Assembly (NCBI GenBank): GCA_902796975.1
Contig: CADBRF010000259.1
Span: 1-6,247, forward strand
Source of the DNA: an uncultured Coriobacteriaceae bacterium
Lineage (GTDB): Bacteria > Actinomycetota > Coriobacteriia > Coriobacteriales > QAMH01
Reading direction: 5' to 3'
DNA length: 6,247 nucleotides
Positions 1 to 5,910 of this stretch are shown here, in pieces. Positions within the stretch are counted from its first letter, which is position 1; every line of letters starts with the position of its first letter. The notes beneath the pieces were generated by a model. That model did no database searches and had not been told where the DNA came from. It saw nothing but the letters and a program-made list of their open reading frames with translations. The position numbers and the translations under genes were made by a program.

Positions 1-209
1 AGCGGCCTGCTGGGCAGGCGCCAGACTTCGACTCCGTTCTCCAACGTTTCGTGTTCAGGGTCTTCGGTGAGCCTGCTCGTGACGACAATCGCCCTATCGC
101 CTCGGGCAACCAGAAAGGACGCGAGCGAGGATGTGAAGCTTTCAATGCCGCCCGTGAGCGGGGCAAAGCGCGATGAGAAAATTCCGTAGCAGGTCATAGA
201 TACCGCCAT
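1..209 (-). CDS. GT4-type glycosyltransferase, N-terminal fragment (runs off the left edge)
   Basis: This reading frame is open from an ATG at 209 to the window edge, giving 69 residues. The sequence fits the first Rossmann half of a GT-B glycosyltransferase: a short first strand (TCYGIFSS), then RFAPLTGGIESF at about residues 14-25 with the GGIE glycine loop typical of GT4 enzymes. A helix follows (LASFLVARGD), then a second strand (AIVVTSR) and the GVEVWRLPSRP pattern. Family members transfer a sugar from a nucleotide donor to a growing glycan or lipid-linked acceptor on the cytoplasmic side. Donor and acceptor cannot be read from this piece. A second in-frame ATG at 197 (start MTCYGIF) is equally plausible, because neither start has a strong ribosome-binding site. 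The gene lies 89 bp downstream of the DUF2142-like gene on the same strand, so the two may be co-transcribed. It is intact as far as visible. Confidence 0.8.
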   Translation of the reverse strand, partial: MAVSMTCYGIFSSRFAPLTGGIESFTSSLASFLVARGDRAIVVTSRLTEDPEHETLENGVEVWRLPSRP

Positions 210-298
210 ATCTTTTTGATGCGTGCAGGCAAGAGTATACCGTTCCAAGTTGCAACACGTGGAATGCGTTGGAGCAAGCCTAAGACAGCTGACCAGAT
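210..298 (-). promoter_or_regulatory. Possible promoter and dyad ahead of the GT4 gene
   Basis: Read on the minus strand, this gap has a TATACT box (239-234) matching the -10 consensus at five of six positions, 24 bp before the ATG at 209. No convincing -35 lies 16-18 bp upstream. Instead, 243-264 holds an imperfect 22-bp dyad: TTCCA and TGGAA arms with an inner GT/AC pair. Inside it is the 8-bp palindrome GTTGCAAC (249-256). The dyad sits where a -35 or operator would be, so an activator-dependent or repressed promoter is possible. I see no terminator here, so read-through from the upstream gene is also possible. Confidence 0.25.
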
Positions 299-1849
299 CT
301 AGAGGACGCCGCCAATGCACTTGGGGAGGATGGCATCCTGCAGGGTCCACACGAAGAGCGCGACAACCGCCACGGCGACCAACACAAGGAGGATATCCGC
401 CCAGCTCCAGGCACGTGCAGGCATTCCCAACATCCTCACGGCAAGACCGTCGTGCATGATGCGCACACCTTGCTGAGAGGGAACAGAATGGGCTCCAACC
501 GGTTCCTGCTCGGGCTTCTTGCCCAGCCCGGCGAGCTTATCGGCCAGCGCATCATAGCCGCCGCATACGCCAATCAACAGCGGGATGAGCGTCGACATGA
601 GGTAGCGGCCCTGCGCCTGATAATCGGAAGCCCAGCTGTAATAGACGGCAAGCGCCACACCCAGCACAAAGCAGGCGAGCAGGGCAAAGGCGAACGTTTT
701 CTCCCCCGTCGAGGTCTTCTTGCGGAAAAACCTGAGCGGCAAGAGGACGAGGCCAACGCAGTAAAGCACCAGGTAGATGCGGTAGAACCAGGCGCCCATC
801 TTGACGTTGAGATAGCCGAAAACCGCAAAGAAGCTCTTGACCGTGGTGGAAATCCACGTTGCGCCCTTATCGTTCCAGGCGGAGGGGTCGCCGAACATCA
901 TCTGGATGGGGCTTACGCCGTAATCATCGGGCGAGAGGTGGTTGCTGGGCTTGAAATCGGGCGCGGCATAGATTTCCGCAGTCTGATCGGATGTCGCCAT
1001 GCCGAAAATGTCGCCATGGTAGAGCAGGCCGTTGCGCACGAAGAACCAGCCGCCCACGGCAACTGCAACCACGAGGATAAGGAGAGCCCCAGCCCAAATT
1101 GCCCCATGCGATTTGCGCACGTTGCGAGCCTTGCGAATTTGCGCGGGCACATCCGGAGAAACCGTCCCTTCTCCCGTGAAATTCCGGCGCACGCCCACCG
1201 CATAGCCATGGCGCATCTGATGAACTGCGGAAACGAAGTAGACCAGGATGGAAACGAGAATGTATCCGTAGGCAAAGTAGTAGCTCTCGGCGCACAGGCC
1301 AAGCCCGACACCCAGCAGCACGCAGACCTTGGTGCTCCATCCGTTTTCTATGCCCAGCACCCAGGCGTACACAATGAGGGCGATGCACATGAGCATGAAA
1401 GCCTCGTTGTTGAGGTAGGAGGCGAGGAAGACGAACTGGGGCAAAAGACCCACGAAAATGCCGAGCAGATAGGGCGAGAACTTCGAGGAGAAAAGCTCGT
1501 GACCGATGCGGATGGAGAGAAAGACGGTGATGGCCGCGGAGATAGTACTCACCTGACGGGTGGCGATGAGCAGGGCAGCTTCGTCTGTGGTGAAAAAGGA
1601 GGTGACCTTCATGAAGAAAAAACCAATGAGGGAAGCACCATAGGGCTGGAAGCCATAGGAGGTACCCCAGTTCTGGCTCATGATGGCCGGATCATCGCCC
1701 AGAGGAAGCGTTCCGTTATCGAAGATGTAGAGCGGGATGAGATAGCGCATCCACTCGTCGGGCGCCTTGTCCATGGGAAGCACCGTAGACCAGGCGAAAT
1801 AGACGAAGAAGAAGAGTATGGGCAGGACGAAATCGTGCTTATGGCGCAT
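299..1849 (-). CDS. Polytopic membrane protein of the DUF2142/GT-C glycosyltransferase type
   Basis: This is a 516-residue integral membrane protein with about 10-11 hydrophobic segments, near residues 7-25, 69-86, 95-113, 126-146, 148-166, 175-209 (probably two), 250-271, 353-374, 385-405, 417-435 and 483-503. After the first segment comes APDEW with an acidic pair D31-E32, where GT-C enzymes keep the acidic residues of the first external loop. LPQFVFLASYLNNEA (136-150) and QGRY (413-416) resemble DUF2142 signatures. Such proteins are thought to transfer sugars from lipid-phosphate donors outside the membrane or to act in surface glycan assembly; the substrate here is unknown. A basic stretch (211-248) is probably cytoplasmic, and 436-480 is hydrophilic. 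I chose the ATG at 1849 because MRHKHDFVLP leads straight into the first membrane segment and AAGG lies upstream; an in-frame ATG at 1912 would add 21 unconvincing residues. A sampled 60-base line (1621-1680) is 55% GC, against 68% in rmlB (3541-3600). Confidence 0.8.
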   Translation of the reverse strand: MRHKHDFVLPILFFFVYFAWSTVLPMDKAPDEWMRYLIPLYIFDNGTLPLGDDPAIMSQNWGTSYGFQPYGASLIGFFFMKVTSFFTTDEAALLIATRQVSTISAAITVFLSIRIGHELFSSKFSPYLLGIFVGLLPQFVFLASYLNNEAFMLMCIALIVYAWVLGIENGWSTKVCVLLGVGLGLCAESYYFAYGYILVSILVYFVSAVHQMRHGYAVGVRRNFTGEGTVSPDVPAQIRKARNVRKSHGAIWAGALLILVVAVAVGGWFFVRNGLLYHGDIFGMATSDQTAEIYAAPDFKPSNHLSPDDYGVSPIQMMFGDPSAWNDKGATWISTTVKSFFAVFGYLNVKMGAWFYRIYLVLYCVGLVLLPLRFFRKKTSTGEKTFAFALLACFVLGVALAVYYSWASDYQAQGRYLMSTLIPLLIGVCGGYDALADKLAGLGKKPEQEPVGAHSVPSQQGVRIMHDGLAVRMLGMPARAWSWADILLVLVAVAVVALFVWTLQDAILPKCIGGVL

Positions 1850-2181
1850 AGAAGCACCGCCTTCAGTGAGTTGACAACGATGGTGCCATGATAGCCGAAA
1901 CCCATGGCGCAAGGCCGTTCTTCATTGCACGCCCACGGCTGGCATGGTTTGCAGCGTGCGGCAACGGAGCGAGGACGGAGGTAAGCTGGGGTTGGGGGCG
2001 CGGTGCGTGGCAACGGCGGGGCTTGCGGCGGGGCTGGGGCGCGAGCGACGAGGGGCCGGCGCAAGCCGTGGCAACGACGGCAGCGGGCAGAACGCGCGCG
2101 GGTGGCGAGCAGGTTTGGCGGGCGAGACATGTATAATGAGCCGGAACAGTGCGAACGAGCTACTGAGGAGCAATATTCAGC
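1850..2181. other. Divergent intergenic region, G-rich on the plus strand
   Basis: This 332-bp gap separates the leftward membrane-protein gene from the rightward rml operon and must carry promoters for both. I find no credible gene: the short frames here are low-complexity (Arg/Gly- or Pro/Ser-rich) and lack ribosome-binding sites. From about 1970 to 2060 the plus strand has many G runs (1988-1991, 1994-1998, 2018-2021, 2030-2033, 2036-2039, 2052-2055). GGCAACG occurs at 1960-1966, 2009-2015 and 2070-2076; the last two share a longer core, CGTGGCAACG followed by G or A and CGG. An 8-bp inverted pair, CCACGGCT (1933-1940) and AGCCGTGG (2064-2071), may be chance. For the leftward gene the only -10-like box is TATCAT (1893-1888, minus strand), with no matching -35. 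Confidence 0.6.
2132..2137 (+). promoter_or_regulatory. -10 box of the rml operon promoter
   Basis: A perfect TATAAT lies 44 bp before the rmlA ATG, in an otherwise GC-rich stretch, so it stands out. It would give a transcript with a leader of about 35-40 bases. No good -35 is seen 16-18 bp upstream (the hexamer at 2109-2114 is GCAGGT), which suggests a weak or activator-assisted promoter. TG directly abuts the box without the extra base of a true extended -10. The downstream GAGGAG at 2165-2170 serves as the rmlA ribosome-binding site. Confidence 0.55.
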
Positions 2182-3084
2182 ATGAAGGGCATCATTCTCG
2201 CCGGGGGCTCCGGCACACGCCTCTACCCACTCACCACGGTCACGAGCAAGCAACTCCTCCCCGTGTATGACAAGCCGATGATCTACTACCCGCTCTCGGT
2301 GCTGATGATGGCGGGCATCCGCGACATCCTCATCATCTCCACCCCCACCGACCTGCCCAATTTCCAGCGCCTGCTGGGAGACGGCGGCCAGTTTGGCATC
2401 TCGCTCTCCTACGCCGAGCAACCCAGCCCCGATGGCCTTGCCCAGGCCTTTATCATTGGCGAGGACTTCATTGCGGGCGAGCCCTGCGCACTCGTCCTGG
2501 GCGACAACATCTTCTTCGGCGACGGTCTCAAGCGTCACCTGCGCGAGGCTGTGGACGCCGCAGAGCACCGTTCGGGCGCCACGGTCTTCGGCTACCACGT
2601 GGAAGACCCGGAGCGCTTTGGCGTGGTGGAGTTCGACAAGGATTACAACGCCATCTCCATCGAGGAGAAGCCTGAGCATCCCAAGAGCAACTACGCCGTA
2701 ACTGGCCTCTATTTCTACGATTCCCGCGTGTGCGAGTTTGCCAAGCAGGTCAAGCCCTCCGCCCGCGGCGAGCTCGAGATCACGGACCTCAATCGCATGT
2801 ACTTGGATGACGGCTCCCTCAACGTGGTCACCCTCGGCCGCGGCTACGCCTGGCTCGACACGGGCACCATGGAGTCGCTCTTCGAGGCGGGCGAATTCGT
2901 CCGCGCCGTGGAACGCAGCCAGGGTCTCTCGGTCTCAGTCATTGAGGAAATCGCCTGGGAAAACCGGTGGATCAGCCACGAGCAGCTTGAAGAGGCGGCG
3001 GAGCGCTACCACAAGTCCGAATACGGCAAGCACCTCAAGGCGGTGGCAGAGGGCAAGATCATGCCGCCCCACAGCCATCTCTAG
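2182..3084 (+). CDS. rmlA: Glucose-1-phosphate thymidylyltransferase (RmlA/RfbA)
   Basis: RmlA joins glucose-1-phosphate and dTTP to give dTDP-glucose and pyrophosphate, the first and normally feedback-controlled step of dTDP-L-rhamnose synthesis in the cytoplasm. The 300-residue product has the usual family length and intact hallmarks. These are the nucleotide-binding loop GGSGTRLYP (8-16), KQLLPVYDKP (23-32), the sugar-binding stretch YAEQPSPDGLAQAF (77-90), the metal-binding strand LGDNIFF (106-112), then FGVVEFD, IEEKP and the C-terminal EITDLN and LDTGT motifs. The start is secure: MKGIILAGG is the canonical N-terminus, and GAGGAG lies 11 bases upstream. It is the first gene of a rightward operon, with rmlB 57 bp downstream and no terminator between. 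I see no missing key residue. Confidence 0.97.
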   Translation: MKGIILAGGSGTRLYPLTTVTSKQLLPVYDKPMIYYPLSVLMMAGIRDILIISTPTDLPNFQRLLGDGGQFGISLSYAEQPSPDGLAQAFIIGEDFIAGEPCALVLGDNIFFGDGLKRHLREAVDAAEHRSGATVFGYHVEDPERFGVVEFDKDYNAISIEEKPEHPKSNYAVTGLYFYDSRVCEFAKQVKPSARGELEITDLNRMYLDDGSLNVVTLGRGYAWLDTGTMESLFEAGEFVRAVERSQGLSVSVIEEIAWENRWISHEQLEEAAERYHKSEYGKHLKAVAEGKIMPPHSHL

Positions 3085-3141
3085 GGGCGCACGCCGCAAA
3101 ACCTGGCCAACTAGCACGGCGCTAACAAGAGGGAAGAAGCT

Positions 3142-4161
3142 ATGACAGAAGCGTTTGAACCGAAAAACGTCATCGTCACCGGTGGCGCTGGATTCATCGG
3201 CAGCAATTTCATTCACTGGGTGGTGGAAAACCAGCCCGGTGTGCACGTGACGGTGCTTGACAAGCTCACCTACGCGGGCAACCTGGAGAACCTCGCGGGC
3301 ATCCCCGAAGACCGCATGGACTTCGTCCACGGCGATATCTGCGATGCCGCCCTGCTTGACGAGCTCGTGCCCGGTCATGATGCCATCGTGCACTTTGCCG
3401 CCGAAAGCCACAACGACAACTCCATCGCCAACCCGGAGCCCTTCATCAAGACCAACGTTGAGGGCACCTTCCGTCTGCTCGAAGCCGTGCGAAAGTACGA
3501 TGTGCGCTTCCATCACATCTCAACCGACGAGGTCTACGGCGACCTCGCCCTCGACGAGCCGCGTAAGTTCCAGCCCGATGACCCCTACGAGCCCTCGAGC
3601 CCCTACTCCTCTTCCAAGGCGTCGAGCGACCTGCTGGTGAGAGCATGGGTGCGCACCTACGGCGTGCGCGCCACCATCTCCAACTGCTCCAACAACTACG
3701 GCCCGCGTCAGCATGTGGAGAAGTTCATCCCCCGCCAGATTACCAACATCCTCTGCGGCATCCGCCCCAAGCTCTACGGCGACGGCAAAAACGTGCGCGA
3801 TTGGATTCACACCGAAGACCACTCCTCAGCCGTGTGGGAGATTCTCACGCGCGGGCGCATTGGCGAGACCTACCTCATCGGCGCCGACGGCGAGAGGAGC
3901 AACATCGATGTGCTCCGCGCTATCTTGCACGAGATGGGCCATGCTGAAGACGACTTCGACTGGGTGCGCGACCGCCCCGGCCACGACCGTCGCTATGCCA
4001 TCGACGCCACCAAGCTCCGAGACGAGCTGGGCTGGGAACCCGCCCACACCGACTTCTCCGATGGCCTGCGCCAGACCATCGCCTGGTACACGGAGAACCG
4101 CTCCTGGTGGGAAGGCGTGAAATCCGCCACAGAGCAGAAATACGCGAAGCAGGGGCAATAA
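3142..4161 (+). CDS. rmlB: dTDP-glucose 4,6-dehydratase (RmlB/RfbB)
   Basis: RmlB converts dTDP-glucose to dTDP-4-keto-6-deoxyglucose using a bound NAD+; it is the second rhamnose step. The 339-residue extended SDR protein has the dinucleotide loop TGGAGFIGSNF (13-23), the acidic LDKLTYAGN segment (39-47), the substrate loop AAESHNDNSI (86-95), the dehydratase triad STDEVYG with T128, D129 and E130, and the catalytic YSSSK pair (Y155, K159). Later NNYGPRQ, LYGDGKNVRDWIH and RPGHDRRYAID complete the family pattern. The substrate loop reads SHNDNSI where enterobacterial enzymes usually have SHVDRSI. AGAGGG at 3128-3133 lies 8 bases before the ATG and fixes the start. Only two bases separate its TAA from the next ATG, so translation of rmlB and rmlCD is probably coupled. 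Confidence 0.97.
   Translation: MTEAFEPKNVIVTGGAGFIGSNFIHWVVENQPGVHVTVLDKLTYAGNLENLAGIPEDRMDFVHGDICDAALLDELVPGHDAIVHFAAESHNDNSIANPEPFIKTNVEGTFRLLEAVRKYDVRFHHISTDEVYGDLALDEPRKFQPDDPYEPSSPYSSSKASSDLLVRAWVRTYGVRATISNCSNNYGPRQHVEKFIPRQITNILCGIRPKLYGDGKNVRDWIHTEDHSSAVWEILTRGRIGETYLIGADGERSNIDVLRAILHEMGHAEDDFDWVRDRPGHDRRYAIDATKLRDELGWEPAHTDFSDGLRQTIAWYTENRSWWEGVKSATEQKYAKQGQ
4151..4155 (+). promoter_or_regulatory. Ribosome-binding site that sets the rmlCD start
   Basis: AGGGG inside the last codons of rmlB lies 8 bases before the ATG at 4164. This supports 4164 over the in-frame upstream ATG at 4107, which would lie inside rmlB and add 19 residues unlike any RmlC N-terminus. The layout fits translational coupling with rmlB. 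Confidence 0.6.
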
Positions 4162-4163
4162 GC

Positions 4164-5708
4164 ATGGAATACGAAAAGCCGTTGACCTTCCACGAAACCG
4201 GCATCCCCGGCCTCATCCTCATCGACCTCGCCGTCCATGGCGATTCGCGCGGGTGGTTCAAGGAGAACTGGCAGCGCGAGAAGATGCTCAAGCTTGGTCT
4301 GCCCGATTTCTGTCCCGTGCAGAACAACGTCTCCTATAACGTTGACCGCGGCGTAACCCGCGGTATCCACGCCGAGCCCTGGGACAAGTTCATCTCCATC
4401 GGCGATGGGTCAATCTTTGGCGTGTGGGTTGACCTGCGCCCGGGCGAGACCTATGGCAAGATGTTCACCTGCACGCTCGACCCCTCCAAGGCAATCTTTG
4501 TGCCCCGTGGCGTGGGCAACGCCTACCAGGCTCTCGAGGACAACACCGTCTACACTTACCTCGTCAACGCGCACTGGTCGGCAGAGCGCAAAAGCGAATA
4601 CACTTTCGTGAACCTCACAGACCCGACGCTCGCCATCAAGTGGCCCATCCCGTTGGAAGAGTCCATCCGGTCTGAGGCTGATCTCCACCATCCCTTCCTG
4701 CAAGACGCCACTCCCATGGAGCCGCTCCATGTGCTCGTGACCGGGGCAAACGGGCAGCTGGGCAGAGCACTGCAGCAACTGGCAAAGGAACGGGGCTTTA
4801 GCAACTGGGATTTCTTCGACGCTTCTCACCTGGACATCACCAACCCCGCCGCGCTCGAGACAATCGATTGGGACGGCTATTCCACCATCATCAACGCCGC
4901 GGCATACACGGCAGTTGACAAGGCGGAGACACCCGAGGGCCGCCTTGCCGCCTGGAAGGTCAACGTCTGTGGCGTGGCAAACCTCGCCCGCATCGCCACG
5001 GAACACCGCCTCGCCCTCGTGCATATCTCGAGCGATTACGTGTTCGACGGCAGGCAGGTGCTCCACACGGAAGACGAGCCCTTCTCCCCGCTTGGGGTCT
5101 ACGGGCAGACCAAGGCTGCTGCAGATGCCATCGTTGCCACAGTTCCCCGTCACTTCATCTGCCGGACAAGCTGGGTAGTGGGCGACGGCAAGAACTTTGT
5201 CCGCACCATGGCACAGCTCGCGGAACGCTGCAAGAGCCCCGAGGACGAGCCTAGCCATCTTGACCACGTGACCGTGGTAAACGACCAGATTGGCCGCCTG
5301 ACCTTTGCAGACGAGCTGGCTCGCGTCATCGTTCACCTGCTTGGCATGGGCGAGGAGCCCGTTGCGGGCGCGACCTACGACCCTCTGCGCAATTGCGTGC
5401 ATGCCCCCTGGGGCACCTACAACGTCACATGCGACGGCAAGGAGATGAGCTGGGCAGATATCGCTCGGGCAATTTTTGCCCACCTGGGCGCGAGCGAAGA
5501 AGACGTCGTGGGTGTGGCGAGCGAGAAGTACTTCCACTGGGGCACATACGGCTACGACAACTACGGCAATAAGACAGCTCCCGCAAGCCCGCGCCCCCAG
5601 CACAGCACGCTCGCCCTCGCTAAGCTCGAGGCCACCGGGTTCAAACCGAAAGACGCGTTGCAGGCCCTTGCGGACTATCTTGGAAAAGACCAGTTCGCCA
5701 ACGTATAG
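4164..5708 (+). CDS. rmlCD: Fused dTDP-4-dehydrorhamnose 3,5-epimerase / dTDP-4-dehydrorhamnose reductase (RmlC-RmlD)
   Basis: This 514-residue protein joins the last two dTDP-L-rhamnose enzymes. Residues 1 to about 180 form an RmlC cupin domain: DSRGWFKENW (27-36), QNNVSY (53-58), RGIHAEPWDKF (66-76, catalytic-type H69 and K75), VWVDLRPGETYGK (87-99) and FVPRGVGNAYQ (112-122). It should epimerise dTDP-4-keto-6-deoxyglucose at C3 and C5. Residues 187-514 form an RmlD SDR domain: LVTGANGQLG (191-200), NAAAYTAVDKAE (244-255), ISSDYVFDG (288-296), YGQTK (Y313, K317), then VVNDQIGRLTFADELA and SPRPQHSTL. It reduces the 4-keto group to give dTDP-L-rhamnose. The linker is only about 10-15 residues. 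An internal ATG at 4716 (M185) sits at the junction but lacks a ribosome-binding site, so a separate RmlD product is unlikely. The RmlC half departs from textbook residues: N119 replaces the His of GFAHGF, and H137 lies where a catalytic Tyr is expected. I recall similar fusions in actinobacteria. Confidence 0.93.
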   Translation: MEYEKPLTFHETGIPGLILIDLAVHGDSRGWFKENWQREKMLKLGLPDFCPVQNNVSYNVDRGVTRGIHAEPWDKFISIGDGSIFGVWVDLRPGETYGKMFTCTLDPSKAIFVPRGVGNAYQALEDNTVYTYLVNAHWSAERKSEYTFVNLTDPTLAIKWPIPLEESIRSEADLHHPFLQDATPMEPLHVLVTGANGQLGRALQQLAKERGFSNWDFFDASHLDITNPAALETIDWDGYSTIINAAAYTAVDKAETPEGRLAAWKVNVCGVANLARIATEHRLALVHISSDYVFDGRQVLHTEDEPFSPLGVYGQTKAAADAIVATVPRHFICRTSWVVGDGKNFVRTMAQLAERCKSPEDEPSHLDHVTVVNDQIGRLTFADELARVIVHLLGMGEEPVAGATYDPLRNCVHAPWGTYNVTCDGKEMSWADIARAIFAHLGASEEDVVGVASEKYFHWGTYGYDNYGNKTAPASPRPQHSTLALAKLEATGFKPKDALQALADYLGKDQFANV

Positions 5709-5717
5709 CCCTCATTC

Positions 5718-5748
5718 GCGCCTCCGCCCCTCAGCGGAGGTGCCTTTT
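5718..5748 (+). terminator. Rho-independent terminator of the rml operon
   Basis: Nine bases after the rmlCD stop, CCTCCGC (5721-5727) pairs perfectly with GCGGAGG (5734-5740) around the 6-base loop CCCTCA. Three more pairs (one G-U) extend the base of the stem through 5718 and 5743, giving about 10 bp. A T4 tract at 5745-5748 follows one base later. This ends the rmlA-rmlB-rmlCD transcript and separates it from the cytidylyltransferase gene. Confidence 0.85.
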
Positions 5749-5811
5749 GCTTCTTCAGGCCTTGAAACAGGACGCTTTGGCAAGGGCTTTGTCGATAACA
5801 AGACGCATACA

Positions 5812-5820
5812 TGCTAGTAT
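5812..5820 (+). promoter_or_regulatory. Possible extended -10 promoter for the cytidylyltransferase gene
   Basis: TGCTAGTAT fits the extended -10 form (TG, one base, then a TAnnAT-like hexamer). The -35 is poor: TCGATA at 5792-5797 with 17-bp spacing, or TTGTCG at 5789-5794 with 20 bp. The box lies between the rml terminator and the next gene, where a promoter is needed, and would give a leader of roughly 85 bases. Confidence 0.4.
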
Positions 5821-5837
5821 TTCTTCTAATGCTGGCA

Positions 5838-5869
5838 GCATGCGAGCAGGGCGTAAGCATGCGTTTTTT
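5838..5869 (+). repeat. Paired GCATGCG repeats followed by T6 in the leader
   Basis: GCATGCG occurs at 5838-5844 and again at 5857-5863, 19 bp apart, and T6 follows directly at 5864-5869. GCATGC is its own reverse complement. The two copies could therefore pair in RNA as a 6-bp stem with a 13-base loop ahead of the U tract (attenuator-like), or serve as two DNA operator half-sites on one helix face. A shorter CATGC (5810-5814) overlaps the -10 box. The stem is short and no alternative antiterminator is evident, so the role is open. Confidence 0.35.
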
Positions 5870-5895
5870 CACTCGCGCCCTTAACGGCATCCATG

Positions 5896-5903
5896 AAAGG
5901 AAG
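5896..5903 (+). promoter_or_regulatory. Ribosome-binding site supporting a TTG start
   Basis: AAAGGAAG lies about 8 bases before TTG at 5911. The competing in-frame ATG at 5893 has no purine-rich site upstream (its leader reads TTAACGGCATCC), and this site lies only downstream of that ATG. This favours initiation at the TTG. Confidence 0.5.
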
Positions 5904-5910
5904 CGGTCTC

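Noticed and set aside
1871..1876. Perfect TTGACA on the plus strand, a -35 look-alike
   Set aside because: No -10 lies 16-18 bp downstream, and it sits about 300 bp before rmlA within the leader of the opposite gene, so it is probably chance.
452..1891. 479-codon open frame on the plus strand opposite the membrane-protein gene
   Set aside because: It is the antisense shadow of a GC-rich gene. The product is highly charged and His/Gly/Glu-rich with no family motif. The minus-strand frame has membrane segments and the DE and QGRY motifs, so it is the real gene.
1922..2173. 83-codon frame on the minus strand in the divergent region
   Set aside because: It is Pro/Ser/Ala/Arg-rich as a direct consequence of the C-rich strand, has no ribosome-binding site, and overlaps the rmlA -10 box.
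1678..2679. 333-codon frame on the minus strand across the divergent region
   Set aside because: It spans the N-terminus of rmlA, the intergenic region and the start of the membrane-protein gene. Its product has low-complexity Arg/Ala/Pro stretches and no motif.
3085..3141. Possible small hairpin between rmlA and rmlB
   Set aside because: The TAGC/GCTA stem is only 4 bp with no T tract, so it is neither a terminator nor a convincing regulatory element.
4716..4718. Internal ATG at the RmlC/RmlD junction as a start for a separate RmlD
   Set aside because: It is correctly placed for RmlD, but no purine-rich ribosome-binding site precedes it and the frame is continuous with RmlC, so a fusion is the simpler reading.
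4410..5603. 397-codon frame on the minus strand opposite rmlCD
   Set aside because: It lies wholly inside a gene with clear RmlC and RmlD motifs, and its product is Val/Cys/Gly/His-rich with no recognisable domain.
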